From: Legionella lytica
GTDB lineage: Bacteria > Pseudomonadota > Gammaproteobacteria > Legionellales > Legionellaceae
Length of the DNA: 64,000 nt
Assembly (NCBI RefSeq): GCF_023921225.1
Contig: NZ_CP071527.1
Span: 1,454,501 to 1,518,500 of the forward strand
Reading direction: 5' to 3'
Under the pieces are notes generated by a model. That model searched no databases. It had not been told where the DNA came from and saw nothing but the letters and a program-made list of their open reading frames with translations. Below are positions 19,034 through 28,307 of the stretch, piece by piece (the first letter of the stretch is position 1; each line of letters opens with the position of its first letter). A program made the position numbers and the translations under genes.

Positions 19034-21223
19034 ATGAGCATTGCTGCACTTCTCAATGGCCTAAATGAACGACAACGTGAAGCGGTTTCGGCACCGCTTG
19101 GTAATACTTTGGTTTTGGCTGGAGCAGGTAGTGGTAAAACAAAAGTTTTAGTTAGCCGTATTGCTTGGTTGATTGAGAAAGAACAGCTTTCTCCCCATGG
19201 TATTCTTGCGGTAACGTTCACAAATAAAGCTGCTGGTGAAATGCGGGCGCGGCTTAACAACATGTTAGCAACCCCAGTCTTGGGTTTATGGGTTGGTACG
19301 TTTCATGGACTATGTCATCGCTTATTACGTCGCCACTATAAAGAAGCGAATTTACCTGAGCAATTTCATATTCTGGATTCTGAAGATCAGGCTCGAGTAA
19401 TTAAACGGGTTATCGCGGCATTAAATCTAGATTCAGAACAATGGCCAGTGAAACAAGCTCAATCCTTTATTAATGGCCGCAAAGATGAAGGCATTCGCCC
19501 TCAACATGTACATACCCTAAGTTATGGCCCTGGTAGAACTTTATTGGCGATTTATAGTGCTTATGAACAAGCTTGCCAGACAGCAGGAGTTATTGATTTT
19601 GCCGAATTATTACTGCGCACCCATGAATTGCTGCGTGATAATCCAGATATTTTGGCACATTATCGCCAACGTTTTCAGGCCATTTTAGTTGACGAGTTCC
19701 AAGACACTAACACCATTCAATATGCCTGGATACGTCTTTTAGCTGGGGAAGACACTGCGGTGCTTGCAGTGGGGGATGATGATCAGTCTATTTATGGTTG
19801 GCGTGGTGCAAAAGTTGAAAATATTCAGCAATTTGCTCGTGATTTTAAAGGAACACAAGTTATTCGTCTGGAACAAAATTACCGTTCTACCTCGACTATT
19901 CTTGATGCAGCTAATGCCTTAATTACCCATAACAATTCACGGATGGGGAAAGATTTATGGACTGCAGGTGGCGCAGGTGAAAAGATTTTAGTATTCAGTG
20001 CATTTAACGAATTGGAAGAGGCTCGTTTTGTTAGTGAGCGCATCATGATGGAAATTAATCAAGGTGCTAGTGCTGATGAAATCGCCATTTTATACCGATC
20101 TAACGCTCAGTCGCGGGTAATTGAAGAAGCACTTTTACGTGCGGGAATTGCTTATCGTATCTATGGTGGTTTGCGCTTCTTTGATCGAGCCGAAGTGAAA
20201 GACACCTTAGCCTATTTACGTATGCTGGTTAATCCTGGGGATGATACCGCATTTGAACGGGTGGTGAATTTTCCAACGCGCGGCATTGGTGAAAAAACTT
20301 TGGATGATGTACGTCTTCACGCGAAAGCAAAAGAATCTTCTTTATGGCATGCGGCTAAAGACTTACTTTATTCTGGAGCGTTACCTCAACGAGCGGGTTC
20401 CTCATTAGCTAGATTTATTGATCTCATCGAACAGTTACAACGCAATACTGCTGAGATGGAATTGGATGAACAATTATCCTCAGTCATTCAGATGAGTGGT
20501 TTATATGCGCACTTTAGCAAAATCAAAGGGGATAAATCGGAATCTCGTCTGGATAACTTGCAAGAATTGATCAATGCGGCGAAGCAATTTCGCTATGAGC
20601 AAGAAGAAGACGAGGAGCTGCCTTTAGTTAATGCCTTTTTGGCTCATGCTTCTTTAGAAGCTGGGGAGATGCAGGCGGATGATCATGAGCGCTCAGTCCA
20701 TCTAATGACCCTGCATGCTGCTAAAGGTTTGGAATTCCCTACCGTATTTTTAGTTGGTTTGGAAGAAGGGGTCTTTCCAGGAAAACAATCCATGGAAGAG
20801 CCAGGACGTTTAGAAGAAGAACGTCGCTTATGTTATGTTGGTATGACTCGGGCAATGAAGAAATTAATTTTGTCTTATGCTGAGGTTCGCCGTCAGTACG
20901 GACGTGAAGAATATCACCGCCCATCTCGATTTTTACGTGAGTTGCCACACGAGTTATTGGATGAAGTGCGAGTTAAAGCACGCTTCCAGGCACCGGCTTC
21001 TTCAAGTTTTGCTCCTCGAACTAAAGAGCCGATGATTGCGAAAACCCAAGCTCAAGATGCCGGCTTACCTTTAGGACAAAGCGTATCCCATGCAAAATTT
21101 GGTCAGGGCGTTGTCTTGGCTGTTGAAGGCAGTGGGGCGCATACTCGCGTGCAGGTTAAATTTAGAGAGCATGGGGTGAAGTGGTTGGTGTTGGCGTATG
21201 CAAATTTGGTCGTTGAAGCCTAG
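19034..21223 (+). CDS. uvrD: DNA helicase II
   Basis: ATP-dependent 3'-5' helicase of nucleotide excision and mismatch repair. The 729 residues include the superfamily 1 motifs in order: Q-motif LNERQREAV, Walker A AGAGSGKT at 29-36, VTFTNKAAGEM (Ia), VDEFQDTN (II), GDDDQSIYGWRGA (III), EQNYRST (IV), LMTLHAAKGLEFPTVFLVG (V) and YVGMTRA (VI). The C-terminal FGQGVVLAVEGSG...VQVKF segment is the Tudor-like tail typical of UvrD/PcrA. Length fits E. coli UvrD (720). Confidence 0.96.
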   Translation: MSIAALLNGLNERQREAVSAPLGNTLVLAGAGSGKTKVLVSRIAWLIEKEQLSPHGILAVTFTNKAAGEMRARLNNMLATPVLGLWVGTFHGLCHRLLRRHYKEANLPEQFHILDSEDQARVIKRVIAALNLDSEQWPVKQAQSFINGRKDEGIRPQHVHTLSYGPGRTLLAIYSAYEQACQTAGVIDFAELLLRTHELLRDNPDILAHYRQRFQAILVDEFQDTNTIQYAWIRLLAGEDTAVLAVGDDDQSIYGWRGAKVENIQQFARDFKGTQVIRLEQNYRSTSTILDAANALITHNNSRMGKDLWTAGGAGEKILVFSAFNELEEARFVSERIMMEINQGASADEIAILYRSNAQSRVIEEALLRAGIAYRIYGGLRFFDRAEVKDTLAYLRMLVNPGDDTAFERVVNFPTRGIGEKTLDDVRLHAKAKESSLWHAAKDLLYSGALPQRAGSSLARFIDLIEQLQRNTAEMELDEQLSSVIQMSGLYAHFSKIKGDKSESRLDNLQELINAAKQFRYEQEEDEELPLVNAFLAHASLEAGEMQADDHERSVHLMTLHAAKGLEFPTVFLVGLEEGVFPGKQSMEEPGRLEEERRLCYVGMTRAMKKLILSYAEVRRQYGREEYHRPSRFLRELPHELLDEVRVKARFQAPASSSFAPRTKEPMIAKTQAQDAGLPLGQSVSHAKFGQGVVLAVEGSGAHTRVQVKFREHGVKWLVLAYANLVVEA

Positions 21224-21280
21224 GTATGTATTAAGTTTAAAATACCTAACTATTGAATTTTTCCCTAGTGAATGCTAGGG
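21221..21280. terminator. Two hairpins after uvrD
   Basis: taggtat/atacCTA arms (21221-21227 and 21242-21248) surround an AT loop, followed by a gaattttt run; then ccctag-tgaatg-ctaggg (21263-21280). The first includes the uvrD stop codon and is a reasonable intrinsic terminator. Confidence 0.5.
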
Positions 21281-21321
21281 TGCCGGTTGGAAGTATATTA
21301 CTATTAAATAAGGGGAATTGT

Positions 21322-22107
21322 GTGAAATTTACAAATCTATTAACAGTTGGAGCACTAACTGCATCTTTAGTATCACCTGCAGTTATGGCAGATGATAATA
21401 CTGCTCCTGCTATGTCTGATGCACAAAAAAAAGAAGTTGAAAAAGTTGTGCATGATTATTTAGTAGCTAACCCAGAAGTTTTATTGGAAGCATCACAAGC
21501 GCTGCAACAAAAACAACAACAAAACATGCAGCAACAAGCTCAATCGGCAATCAAAGAAAATACTGATCAATTATTCATGGGTAAAACGACAATCGTTGGT
21601 AACCCAAAAGGTAATGTAACTATTGTTGAGTTTTTTGACTACCAATGTATTCATTGCAAAAAAATGGCTCCAGTTATTAGCAGCCTACTCAAAAAAGACA
21701 GTGACTTAAGAGTAATTTACAAAGAATTCCCAATTTTTGGTAAGAGTTCAGAATTAGCTTCAAAAGCGGCTTTAGCTGCGGGCATGCAAGGCAAATACCA
21801 ACAAATGCACCATGCTTTAATCAGCATTGACAAGCGCTTAAATGATAAAATGGTTATGGATGCTGCTAAGTCTATTGGTTTAGATATGAAGAAATTCAAA
21901 GCGGATATGGATGGCAAAGAAGTTGCTCAAGTATTAGAAGCTAACCGTGCCTTAGCTGAAAAATTACACTTGATGGGAACTCCTGCCTTTATCGTAGCTT
22001 CTACTCCTGATGGGCAATTTAAAGTAGGTTCTGAGCCTTCATTCATTCCTGGTGCTGCAAGCGAAGAATCATTACAAGAGTTAATTAAGAAAGCAGCTGG
22101 CAACTAA
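21322..22107 (+). CDS. Periplasmic DsbA2/Com1-like thiol:disulfide oxidoreductase
   Basis: 261 residues from GTG 21322, which follows a good aagggg site and opens directly into a signal peptide (cleavage after Ala23, PAVMA). The mature protein has an N-terminal helical region rich in Gln (residues 32-80, QALQQKQQQNMQQQ), the kind of extension that dimerises Legionella DsbA2, then a thioredoxin fold with the redox motif C109-I-H-C112 and the cis-proline loop MGTPAF. It likely makes or shuffles disulfides in periplasmic proteins. This matches the Com1/27-kDa outer-membrane protein family of Coxiella and Legionella. Transcribed alone between uvrD and glyQ. Confidence 0.9.
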   Translation: MKFTNLLTVGALTASLVSPAVMADDNTAPAMSDAQKKEVEKVVHDYLVANPEVLLEASQALQQKQQQNMQQQAQSAIKENTDQLFMGKTTIVGNPKGNVTIVEFFDYQCIHCKKMAPVISSLLKKDSDLRVIYKEFPIFGKSSELASKAALAAGMQGKYQQMHHALISIDKRLNDKMVMDAAKSIGLDMKKFKADMDGKEVAQVLEANRALAEKLHLMGTPAFIVASTPDGQFKVGSEPSFIPGAASEESLQELIKKAAGN

Positions 22108-22146
22108 GCCTAAATATATAATTCCTTTTGAACTGTATAAACGTAG

Positions 22147-22210
22147 CCCGGATTAGACGAAGACGTAATCCGGGTTGGTTTCAGTGCCTGTCGTTCCCAC
22201 CCTAGGTGGG
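22147..22210. repeat. REP-like palindrome plus hairpin before glyQ
   Basis: cccggattagacgaagacgtaatccggg (22147-22174) is the gtagcccggattag-type REP palindrome common in gammaproteobacteria; cccacc-cta-ggtggg (22196-22210) is a second perfect hairpin. They separate the dsbA2-like gene from glyQ and could terminate the former. Confidence 0.65.
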
Positions 22211-22275
22211 GATACAGTTCATATTTCGTATATTCTGCGTTAAAATAATCACCATTGCTTTTTTTTGAGATTTTC

Positions 22276-23172
22276 ATGACAAAACCAACTACATTTCAGG
22301 ATATTATTCTCACCCTGCAACAATATTGGGCGGCTCAAGGATGCGTTATATTGCAACCCTTTGATATGGAGGTAGGTGCGGGTACTTTTCATCCGGCAAC
22401 GTTTTTACGCGCAATAGGGCCGGAACCTTGGTATGCTGCATACGTTCAGCCTTCAAGAAGACCTACAGATGGTCGTTATGGCGATAACCCTAATAGGGTT
22501 CAGCATTACTACCAATTTCAGGTTGTCCTAAAGCCATCTCCTTTAGATATCCAGGAAAAATATTTGGATTCGTTGCGCGCATTAGGTGTGGATCCTTTAG
22601 CTGATGATATCCGTTTTGTTGAAGACAACTGGGAATCGCCTACTTTAGGAGCCTGGGGTTTAGGTTGGGAAGTCTGGCAAAACGGTATGGAAGTGTCTCA
22701 ATTTACTTATTTCCAACAAGCCGGTGGTTTACCTTGTAAGCCTGTAACCGGTGAATTGACCTATGGTCTTGAACGGTTGGCAATGTATATTCTTGGCGTG
22801 GATAATTTATTTGATTTGCCATGGAGCAACACGGCAAATGGCATAGTGACCTATGGGAATGTATTCCATCAAAACGAAGTAGAAATGTCTGCTTATAATT
22901 TTGAACATGCCAATGTGGACGAGTTATTTAAGCAATTCGATTATTATGAAGGTGAGGCGCAAAAGTTGATTGCCTTGCAATTACCCCTTCCGGCATATGA
23001 AATGGTGATTAAAGCATCTCACTCATTTAATCTTCTTGATGCACGTAAAGCGATTTCTGTTACTGAACGACAACGTTATATCTTACGTGTACGACAATTA
23101 TCAAGAGCAGTGGCGCAAGCTTATTATGAAGCACGCGAAGCATTGGGCTTTCCTATGGCAAAAGGTGTGTAA
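22276..23172 (+). CDS. glyQ: Glycyl-tRNA synthetase alpha subunit
   Basis: Catalytic subunit of the alpha2beta2 glycyl-tRNA synthetase. ATG 22276 gives 298 residues beginning [19 protein letters not shown], the normal family start; an in-frame TTG at 22255 is rejected. Class II motifs include [32 protein letters not shown] and [10 protein letters not shown]. The stop overlaps the glyS start by one base (TAATG). Confidence 0.97.
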   Translation: MTKPTTFQDIILTLQQYWAAQGCVILQPFDMEVGAGTFHPATFLRAIGPEPWYAAYVQPSRRPTDGRYGDNPNRVQHYYQFQVVLKPSPLDIQEKYLDSLRALGVDPLADDIRFVEDNWESPTLGAWGLGWEVWQNGMEVSQFTYFQQAGGLPCKPVTGELTYGLERLAMYILGVDNLFDLPWSNTANGIVTYGNVFHQNEVEMSAYNFEHANVDELFKQFDYYEGEAQKLIALQLPLPAYEMVIKASHSFNLLDARKAISVTERQRYILRVRQLSRAVAQAYYEAREALGFPMAKGV

Positions 23173-25244
23173 TGGTCAACGATTTTATATTTGAATTAGG
23201 TTGTGAAGAGCTACCTTCTGGTTCCGTTTGGCCTTTGGCAGACGAGTTTGCAAATCAGTTATTAGCCGCTTTAGATAAAGCGCAATTAAGTTATGGGGAA
23301 GTAAAACGTTTTGCTACTCCAAGACGTATCGCTCTAATTATCCATGAGTTACAAGCAGAACAACAAAGCCAACTGGTAGTTCGACGAGGTCCTGCGGTGG
23401 CTGCTGCTTATGACAAAGAAGGGAAACCAGCCCCTGCATTACTTGGTTTTGCTAAATCATGTGGTGTTGGGTTAGAGCAACTTTCTCGTATCGCTACGGA
23501 TAAAGGCGATTGGATTATCTATGAAAGTATGAGCGATGGAAAAAAGACAACAGAATTATTGCCAGGCATAGTAAGCCACGCTTTGGCGGCATTGCCGATT
23601 GCAAAACCCATGCGTTGGGGCGATGGGGATGATGAGTTTGCTCGTCCTGTACATTGGGCTGTCATGCTTTATGGTGATGACGTAGTTGAGCATCAACTAC
23701 TGGGTATTAAGACCGGTCGTCACAGTCGAGGACATCGTTTCCATCATCCAGAACCAATAGAAATTGCCTCAGCACAAAGTTATGAAGCGCAAATGAAAGA
23801 GGGATTGGTTCTTGCAGATTTCGCACTTAGAAAACAGGTGATCAAAGAGCAAATTGAAAAATTGGCTGATAGCCGACAAGCTACGGTGGTAATGCCGGAG
23901 GATTTACTGGATGAGGTTACCTCCATTGTCGAATGGCCCCAGGCTTTAATGGCAAATTTTGAAGATGAGTTTCTTGAGGTTCCTGCTGAATCATTAATCG
24001 CTTCCATGCAATCGCATCAGAAGTGTTTTGCTTTAAAAGACCAGCAAGGAAAATTATTACCTCATTTTATCACCGTTTCTAACATTGCGAGTACAAATCC
24101 ACAGCAAGTTATTTTAGGTAATGAAAAGGTAATGCGTGCCCGTTTAAGTGATGCTGCGTTTTTCTTTAGACAAGATAAAAAACAGCCATTAAGTAATCAC
24201 ATCGGAGCAACTGAGCAGGTTGTGTTTCAGGCTAAACTGGGTAGTCTGCAAGACAAGGCTTTGCGTGTTAAGTTGATGATGAGTTATTTAAGTCCAGCAT
24301 TGAATTTGCCCTTAGAGCAGGCTGAGCGTGCCGCTGAGTTAAGTAAGTGTGATTTATTAACAGGAATGGTCGGTGAGTTTCCTGAATTACAAGGATTAAT
24401 GGGATACTATTATGCGTTGCATGATGGTGAAAATCCAGCAGTAGCCCAAGCACTAAATGAGCAATATATGCCTCGTTTTGCTGCGGATGCTTTGCCTGAG
24501 TCTACTTTAGGTATGGCCTTATCACTAGCTGATCGTATTGATACTTTAGTAGGAATTTTTGCTATTGGGCAAAAACCTTCTGGAGCTAAAGACCCATTTA
24601 AATTAAGACGCCATGCTTTAGCTGTTGTGCGTTTATTAATTGCAATTCCTGCTCCTTTAAGTTTGAACACCTTACTTGAGCAAGCAGTGGTGCATTACGG
24701 GAATGCGATAAGCATTGAGCCGCATTTAATTCTTGAGTTAAAAACATTTATTCTTGAGCGTTTACAATCTTATTATCAAGCCCAGGGCTTAGGTGTTGAT
24801 TTAGTTCATGCAGTATGTGCTCGCCAAGATGATTGGTTATATGATTTAGACAAACGTTTGCATGCATTGCAAACCTTTATTAGTCTGCCTGAAGCTGCTT
24901 CACTTTCAGCTGCATGTAAGCGTGTAAATAACTTATTGAATCATGCGGGAGAAAATACGCTGGTAGCGATTAATGAGTCTTTACTGGAAGAGGGGGCAGA
25001 ACAGTCTTTGTTTAGCCACATTAATCAGGTTGAAGATGCTGTTGAGCCTTTGTATGTGTCTGCTGAGTACGGTGCGCTGTTGAAGTTGCTGGCAAGCCTG
25101 AAAGAGCCTGTCGATGCCTTTTTTGATAAGGTAATGGTGATGGTCGAGGATGAAGCAATTAAGGCGAATCGTTTAGCACTGTTAGCTAGCTTACAAAAGT
25201 TACTGCAGGGTGTGGCTGACATTTCTTTATTACAACTCGCATGA
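23172..25244 (+). CDS. glyS: Glycyl-tRNA synthetase beta subunit
   Basis: tRNA-binding subunit of glycyl-tRNA synthetase. The 690 residues are the family's normal length and show FELGCEELPS at the N-terminus, the KPMRWGDGDDEFARPVHW segment, FVTVSN-type core (HFITVSNIAS), RARLSDAAFFF and a C-terminal anticodon-binding helical region (VNNLL...). Overlaps both glyQ (1 base) and rsmJ (4 bases). Confidence 0.97.
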   Translation: MVNDFIFELGCEELPSGSVWPLADEFANQLLAALDKAQLSYGEVKRFATPRRIALIIHELQAEQQSQLVVRRGPAVAAAYDKEGKPAPALLGFAKSCGVGLEQLSRIATDKGDWIIYESMSDGKKTTELLPGIVSHALAALPIAKPMRWGDGDDEFARPVHWAVMLYGDDVVEHQLLGIKTGRHSRGHRFHHPEPIEIASAQSYEAQMKEGLVLADFALRKQVIKEQIEKLADSRQATVVMPEDLLDEVTSIVEWPQALMANFEDEFLEVPAESLIASMQSHQKCFALKDQQGKLLPHFITVSNIASTNPQQVILGNEKVMRARLSDAAFFFRQDKKQPLSNHIGATEQVVFQAKLGSLQDKALRVKLMMSYLSPALNLPLEQAERAAELSKCDLLTGMVGEFPELQGLMGYYYALHDGENPAVAQALNEQYMPRFAADALPESTLGMALSLADRIDTLVGIFAIGQKPSGAKDPFKLRRHALAVVRLLIAIPAPLSLNTLLEQAVVHYGNAISIEPHLILELKTFILERLQSYYQAQGLGVDLVHAVCARQDDWLYDLDKRLHALQTFISLPEAASLSAACKRVNNLLNHAGENTLVAINESLLEEGAEQSLFSHINQVEDAVEPLYVSAEYGALLKLLASLKEPVDAFFDKVMVMVEDEAIKANRLALLASLQKLLQGVADISLLQLA

Positions 25245-25957
25245 TTACTGTTTCCGCAGTAGGTTATGCTGATGACAGCTTGCGTGAGCAAGCTTTAGTA
25301 TTGGCAGAACAGTTACACTTTGATTTGGACAAGGATGCAAATCCTTGTCTTTTCCTTAGTAAAGAAGGAGTTGCCTTAAAAATGCAGCGTTTTTCTTTGC
25401 TTTCTCCGGACTTCCACGCGGTTAATTGGATGAAACGGCGACAAGAGGGAAAAAAGCAGGGATTAGTGCGGGCATGTAAGCCAACTCCGGGTTTAAAAAT
25501 TATCGATGCTACTGCTGGTTGGGGGCGAGATGCTGCTGTTTTAGCAAGTTTTGGTGCAGAAGTACTGATGTTAGAGCGACATCCAGTTATGGCTGCTTTG
25601 CTGGCAGATGCCTTATCGCATCAAGAGGAGCAGGATAAGCAGCAATTACAATTGTCGCTGCATGCTTGCGATACGATGTCTTTTTTAAAGCAGTTACCTG
25701 CAACAGAATATCCTGATGTTATTTACATTGACCCAATGCACCCTGAACGCAGCAAATCAGCTTTAGTTAAAAAAGACATGCAAGCTCTGCAGCAAATGAT
25801 AGGTGCTGATGAGGATGCATTAGAGGTAATTGAAATAGCGATTACTCGTGTAAAGCAAAGGGTTGTGGTGAAATGGCCACAAAAAATAAAGCCATTGTTA
25901 CCCACCAATGCAAGGATTGAAGGTAAAACCGTACGCTTTGATATTTATACCCCTTAA
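25241..25957 (+). CDS. rsmJ: 16S rRNA (guanine-1516-N2) methyltransferase
   Basis: 238 residues. The SAM-binding motif DATAGWGRDAAVLASFGAE, the following MLERHPVMAALL, and the catalytic IDPMHPERSKSALVKKDM stretch correspond to RsmJ (family DPMFPxRxKSALVKK). It methylates G1516 of 16S rRNA. It overlaps the end of glyS by 4 bases (ATGA), so it is coupled to glycyl-tRNA synthetase. Its stop overlaps the end of a decayed reading frame on the other strand. Confidence 0.92.
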   Translation: MITVSAVGYADDSLREQALVLAEQLHFDLDKDANPCLFLSKEGVALKMQRFSLLSPDFHAVNWMKRRQEGKKQGLVRACKPTPGLKIIDATAGWGRDAAVLASFGAEVLMLERHPVMAALLADALSHQEEQDKQQLQLSLHACDTMSFLKQLPATEYPDVIYIDPMHPERSKSALVKKDMQALQQMIGADEDALEVIEIAITRVKQRVVVKWPQKIKPLLPTNARIEGKTVRFDIYTP

Positions 25958-26234
25958 CTGCGTAGGGTCAATTCATACATTGCATAAAGACGCGTGTTGC
26001 CTAAAGATATACATTTTTTTATTACTGGCGCAGGCATGCCAAGAGTAGGTGCTTGGGCGTTGACAACAAGAAGAAGCTGTTGCTTTAATATAGGAAGCAG
26101 GCTCGGATTGTCGTTGGAATCTACATTAGGGCCGGCTGCAATGATTCTATTAAATAAATTTTTAATTTTGCAGAATATTTCAATTGGATTAAGGTTTGAT
26201 GAGCATTGAGGTAGGGGATAGGAACCTGGGTTAA
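25954..26234 (-). pseudogene. Remnant with IS630-type transposase signature
   Basis: A minus-strand frame with no start codon stays open for about 93 codons. Its first part (26146-26220) reads YPLPQCSSNLNPIEIFCKIK, closely matching the IS630-family end motif LPPYSPDLNPIE..W..LK, which includes the last catalytic Glu. The rest (AAGPNVDSNDNPSLLPILK, then LLLVVNAQAPTLGMP) is unrecognised and may come from another gene. No inverted repeats or full transposase surround it. This occupies most of the 304-base gap after rsmJ. Confidence 0.45.
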
Positions 26235-26256
26235 TCTAATCTAGCTAACCCAGGTT
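26223..26256. terminator. Inverted repeat after the 55-residue gene
   Basis: aacctgggtta (26223-26233) and taacccaggtt (26246-26256) form a perfect 11-bp stem with a 12-base loop, starting 5 bases past the stop of the small minus-strand gene, so it is a likely terminator. Confidence 0.55.
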
Positions 26257-26261
26257 TAAAA

Positions 26262-26429
26262 TTAGCCAAAATCTGCCAGCTCTTCTCTTAGGAGTTTTTC
26301 TTCCTGTAATTCCTCAATTTTACGTCTGCGTTCTAACTTTGTAGAGGGATTTGCTTCAGTAGCGATTGTAGCGCTGGCGCTATAATCTTCCAGTTCATTT
26401 TCTTCTTCTTCAAAACCACGAGCACTCAT
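26262..26429 (-). CDS. Small charged 55-residue protein
   Basis: ATG 26429 follows an ideal aaggag site six bases upstream; an in-frame ATG at 26435 touches that site and is less likely. The protein begins MSARGFEEEENELEDY, has a short Thr/Ala linker, then a strongly charged helix KLERRRKIEELQEEKLLREE ending LADFG. This layout resembles the small PA3496-type proteins of gammaproteobacteria (putative envelope integrity proteins); that assignment is tentative. It is followed by its own hairpin and is separate from the effector-like gene ending at 26522. Confidence 0.72.
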   Translation of the reverse strand: MSARGFEEEENELEDYSASATIATEANPSTKLERRRKIEELQEEKLLREELADFG

Positions 26430-26521
26430 AGCCATCTCCTTTTAGCCTTAACCCGTTATTTTCGTCTATAAAATAACAGAATTAAGGCCTCAGGAACAGT
26501 GGAATTTTTTGAACAGTCGTT

Positions 26522-28102
26522 TTAGTGACTCAATGTTCGTGTATCATCATGGTCAGAAATAGGAGTAACTCCCACATTAACTTCTGCTGCTTTACGTTTA
26601 ATCTCTTGTAACTCACCTTTAATTGATGTGAGATCTCCTGGTGGCGAATTATTAAGTTTCTTCTCCACCCCTTCTTTAATTATTTTATCTAAAGCTGCTC
26701 GAGTGTCTGCTGCATGTTCGATAACTTTATCATATCTTACTTTGTCAGTTTTATTTTTACTGGTTTCGTCATAATAGAGGCTTGAAATGGCCTTATTCAC
26801 GGGTTTGCCATCTTTTTCCTCTGGTTTATAGGTATAAAGCTGACCATTAACTTTAATATTAATTTTCTCTGGCGGAAAACCACTTTTTAGGCTGGCTTCA
26901 AAGGCTTGACGTGCTCTTTCTTCGGCAACTTTTTCATTTTTAAAAGTAAGAGACATGGTAATAGTTTCAGAGCCAGAAGCACGAATTGCTTGAGCCATTG
27001 TCTCCATGTCCTTTTTGTGATGATCATTAAAATAGTAACGAGGATTAGTAAACTTCATCCCCATATCTAATGAATATACTAAATTACCTTCATCATCTTT
27101 TTTAGGTGTTATTTTACCACCGCCTAGGCGTTGAATAAACGTCAACTGGTCCAGGTTAACGCAGCTTATATCTGCTCTATCTTCCGAGATATGTACTGAA
27201 ACATTTGTTGCCCCAGACCGATTCTTCTCAGCAAGTTGTTCAATCATTGCTTGCATTTTAGGATCATTCTTACTTAAATCAGCCATAAATAAGAATGCTT
27301 TTAATTGTTGTTCCGCAGCCTTATGCAATTCAACTTTGGCATTATCAACTTCTTTATTAAAATCATCTAATTGCTTGGTATGAGCATTTTCTAAGTCTTT
27401 ACGCATGCTTTCTTTAACTGCGGCTAGAGCCTCGGTATTTTCTGCTTCATCCTCAGGAAGATCGAGTGCTGCTGTAAGATTAGCCTGGAACGTTTCATCT
27501 TCAAAGAGTGCTTCGAGCTGATTAATTTCATCTTTTTGTCGGTCTTCAAGGGTAGTACGCGTGTTATTAGTTATTTCTTCTAATAGCCCATTCAGTTCTT
27601 GGACATGAAATTTTTTATCGCCAGCTAATAATTTCTGGAATGCTCCCATCGACTCCTTGTATTCTTTCTGAGCACCTTGTTCAAGGGCCTTGCCGTCTAA
27701 AATTTGATTGATCTCATTTTTTACCGCTTTAATCGCATCTTTTTTATCTGGGTCGGTGTCACTTAATTTTTCATGAATTAGGGCACCATCCGGAGTTTTT
27801 GCCTCTTTTAGACTTAGGACATCATTAACTCGGTTAGCAACAAATTTGTCAACAGCATCGGTAGCCAGTTTCGCATTTGTTCCGAGACCAATACTGGGTA
27901 AATAGCCAAGGTATTCATCGGAAATTTGCTGTAGCGACTGAGGGCTAAATCGTGGATAACCGACTCGATCACCAATAATTTTATTTAATAAACTTCGCTC
28001 TTCAGGTTTTACAGGGTTTTGATCTGGGCCACCAATCAAAGGGGATGATGGAGTTAGCTTATCCCGTAGGGCATTTGCAACACGATTGAGAAAACCAGCC
28101 AT
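26522..28102 (-). CDS. Effector-candidate protein with PmrA-like promoter
   Basis: 526 residues, no signal peptide or membrane helix. Residues about 100-290 are Glu/Lys-rich and probably coiled-coil. A mixed domain about 300-430 includes MKFTNPRYYFND, ETMAQAIRASGSETITMS and FEASLKSGFPPEKINIKVNG, which looks like a compact alpha/beta module, but I cannot name it. The tail is polar (ISDHDDTRTLSH), as often seen in Dot/Icm substrates. A gaggt site precedes the ATG, and a well-formed PmrA-like box with -10 lies at 28135-28168. An effector role is inferred from these features. Confidence 0.78.
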   Translation of the reverse strand: MAGFLNRVANALRDKLTPSSPLIGGPDQNPVKPEERSLLNKIIGDRVGYPRFSPQSLQQISDEYLGYLPSIGLGTNAKLATDAVDKFVANRVNDVLSLKEAKTPDGALIHEKLSDTDPDKKDAIKAVKNEINQILDGKALEQGAQKEYKESMGAFQKLLAGDKKFHVQELNGLLEEITNNTRTTLEDRQKDEINQLEALFEDETFQANLTAALDLPEDEAENTEALAAVKESMRKDLENAHTKQLDDFNKEVDNAKVELHKAAEQQLKAFLFMADLSKNDPKMQAMIEQLAEKNRSGATNVSVHISEDRADISCVNLDQLTFIQRLGGGKITPKKDDEGNLVYSLDMGMKFTNPRYYFNDHHKKDMETMAQAIRASGSETITMSLTFKNEKVAEERARQAFEASLKSGFPPEKINIKVNGQLYTYKPEEKDGKPVNKAISSLYYDETSKNKTDKVRYDKVIEHAADTRAALDKIIKEGVEKKLNNSPPGDLTSIKGELQEIKRKAAEVNVGVTPISDHDDTRTLSH

Positions 28103-28134
28103 AATCTAATACCTCTATACTTGATATTAAACTA

Positions 28135-28168
28135 AGTATAACACTTTTTTTATTAAGGTAGGATTAAG
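28135..28168 (-). promoter_or_regulatory. PmrA-like box and -10 for the 26522-28102 gene
   Basis: On the minus strand: CTTAATCCT-AC-CTTAATAAA (plus 28149-28168) is a direct repeat of CTTAAT with the 11-bp period of the Legionella PmrA box, followed after 8 bases by TATACT (28135-28140), a strong -10. The half-site 3' bases differ from the TATT consensus. Confidence 0.6.
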
Positions 28169-28247
28169 ATAGTTTAGAAATTAAAATGTTAGATGCAGTT
28201 GTTATATAGAAGCTTATGGATGCTCGCAACTACCTAGGTAAAACTAC

Positions 28248-28275
28248 GAATTACCGCGGCAAGCCACGGTAATTC
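28248..28275. repeat. REP-like palindrome downstream of metQ
   Basis: gaattaccgcgg...ccacggtaattc forms a near-perfect hairpin. It shares the gaattaccg arms with the double palindrome at 4361-4449. It probably ends the metNIQ message. Confidence 0.6.
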
Positions 28276-28307
28276 AGTCTTCCAGGCAATCAAGCCAGGT
28301 TAATGAT

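Noticed and set aside
25994..26209. 71-codon plus-strand frame after rsmJ
   Set aside because: It lies antisense to the IS630-like remnant, starts at TTG with no ribosome site and shows no protein features.
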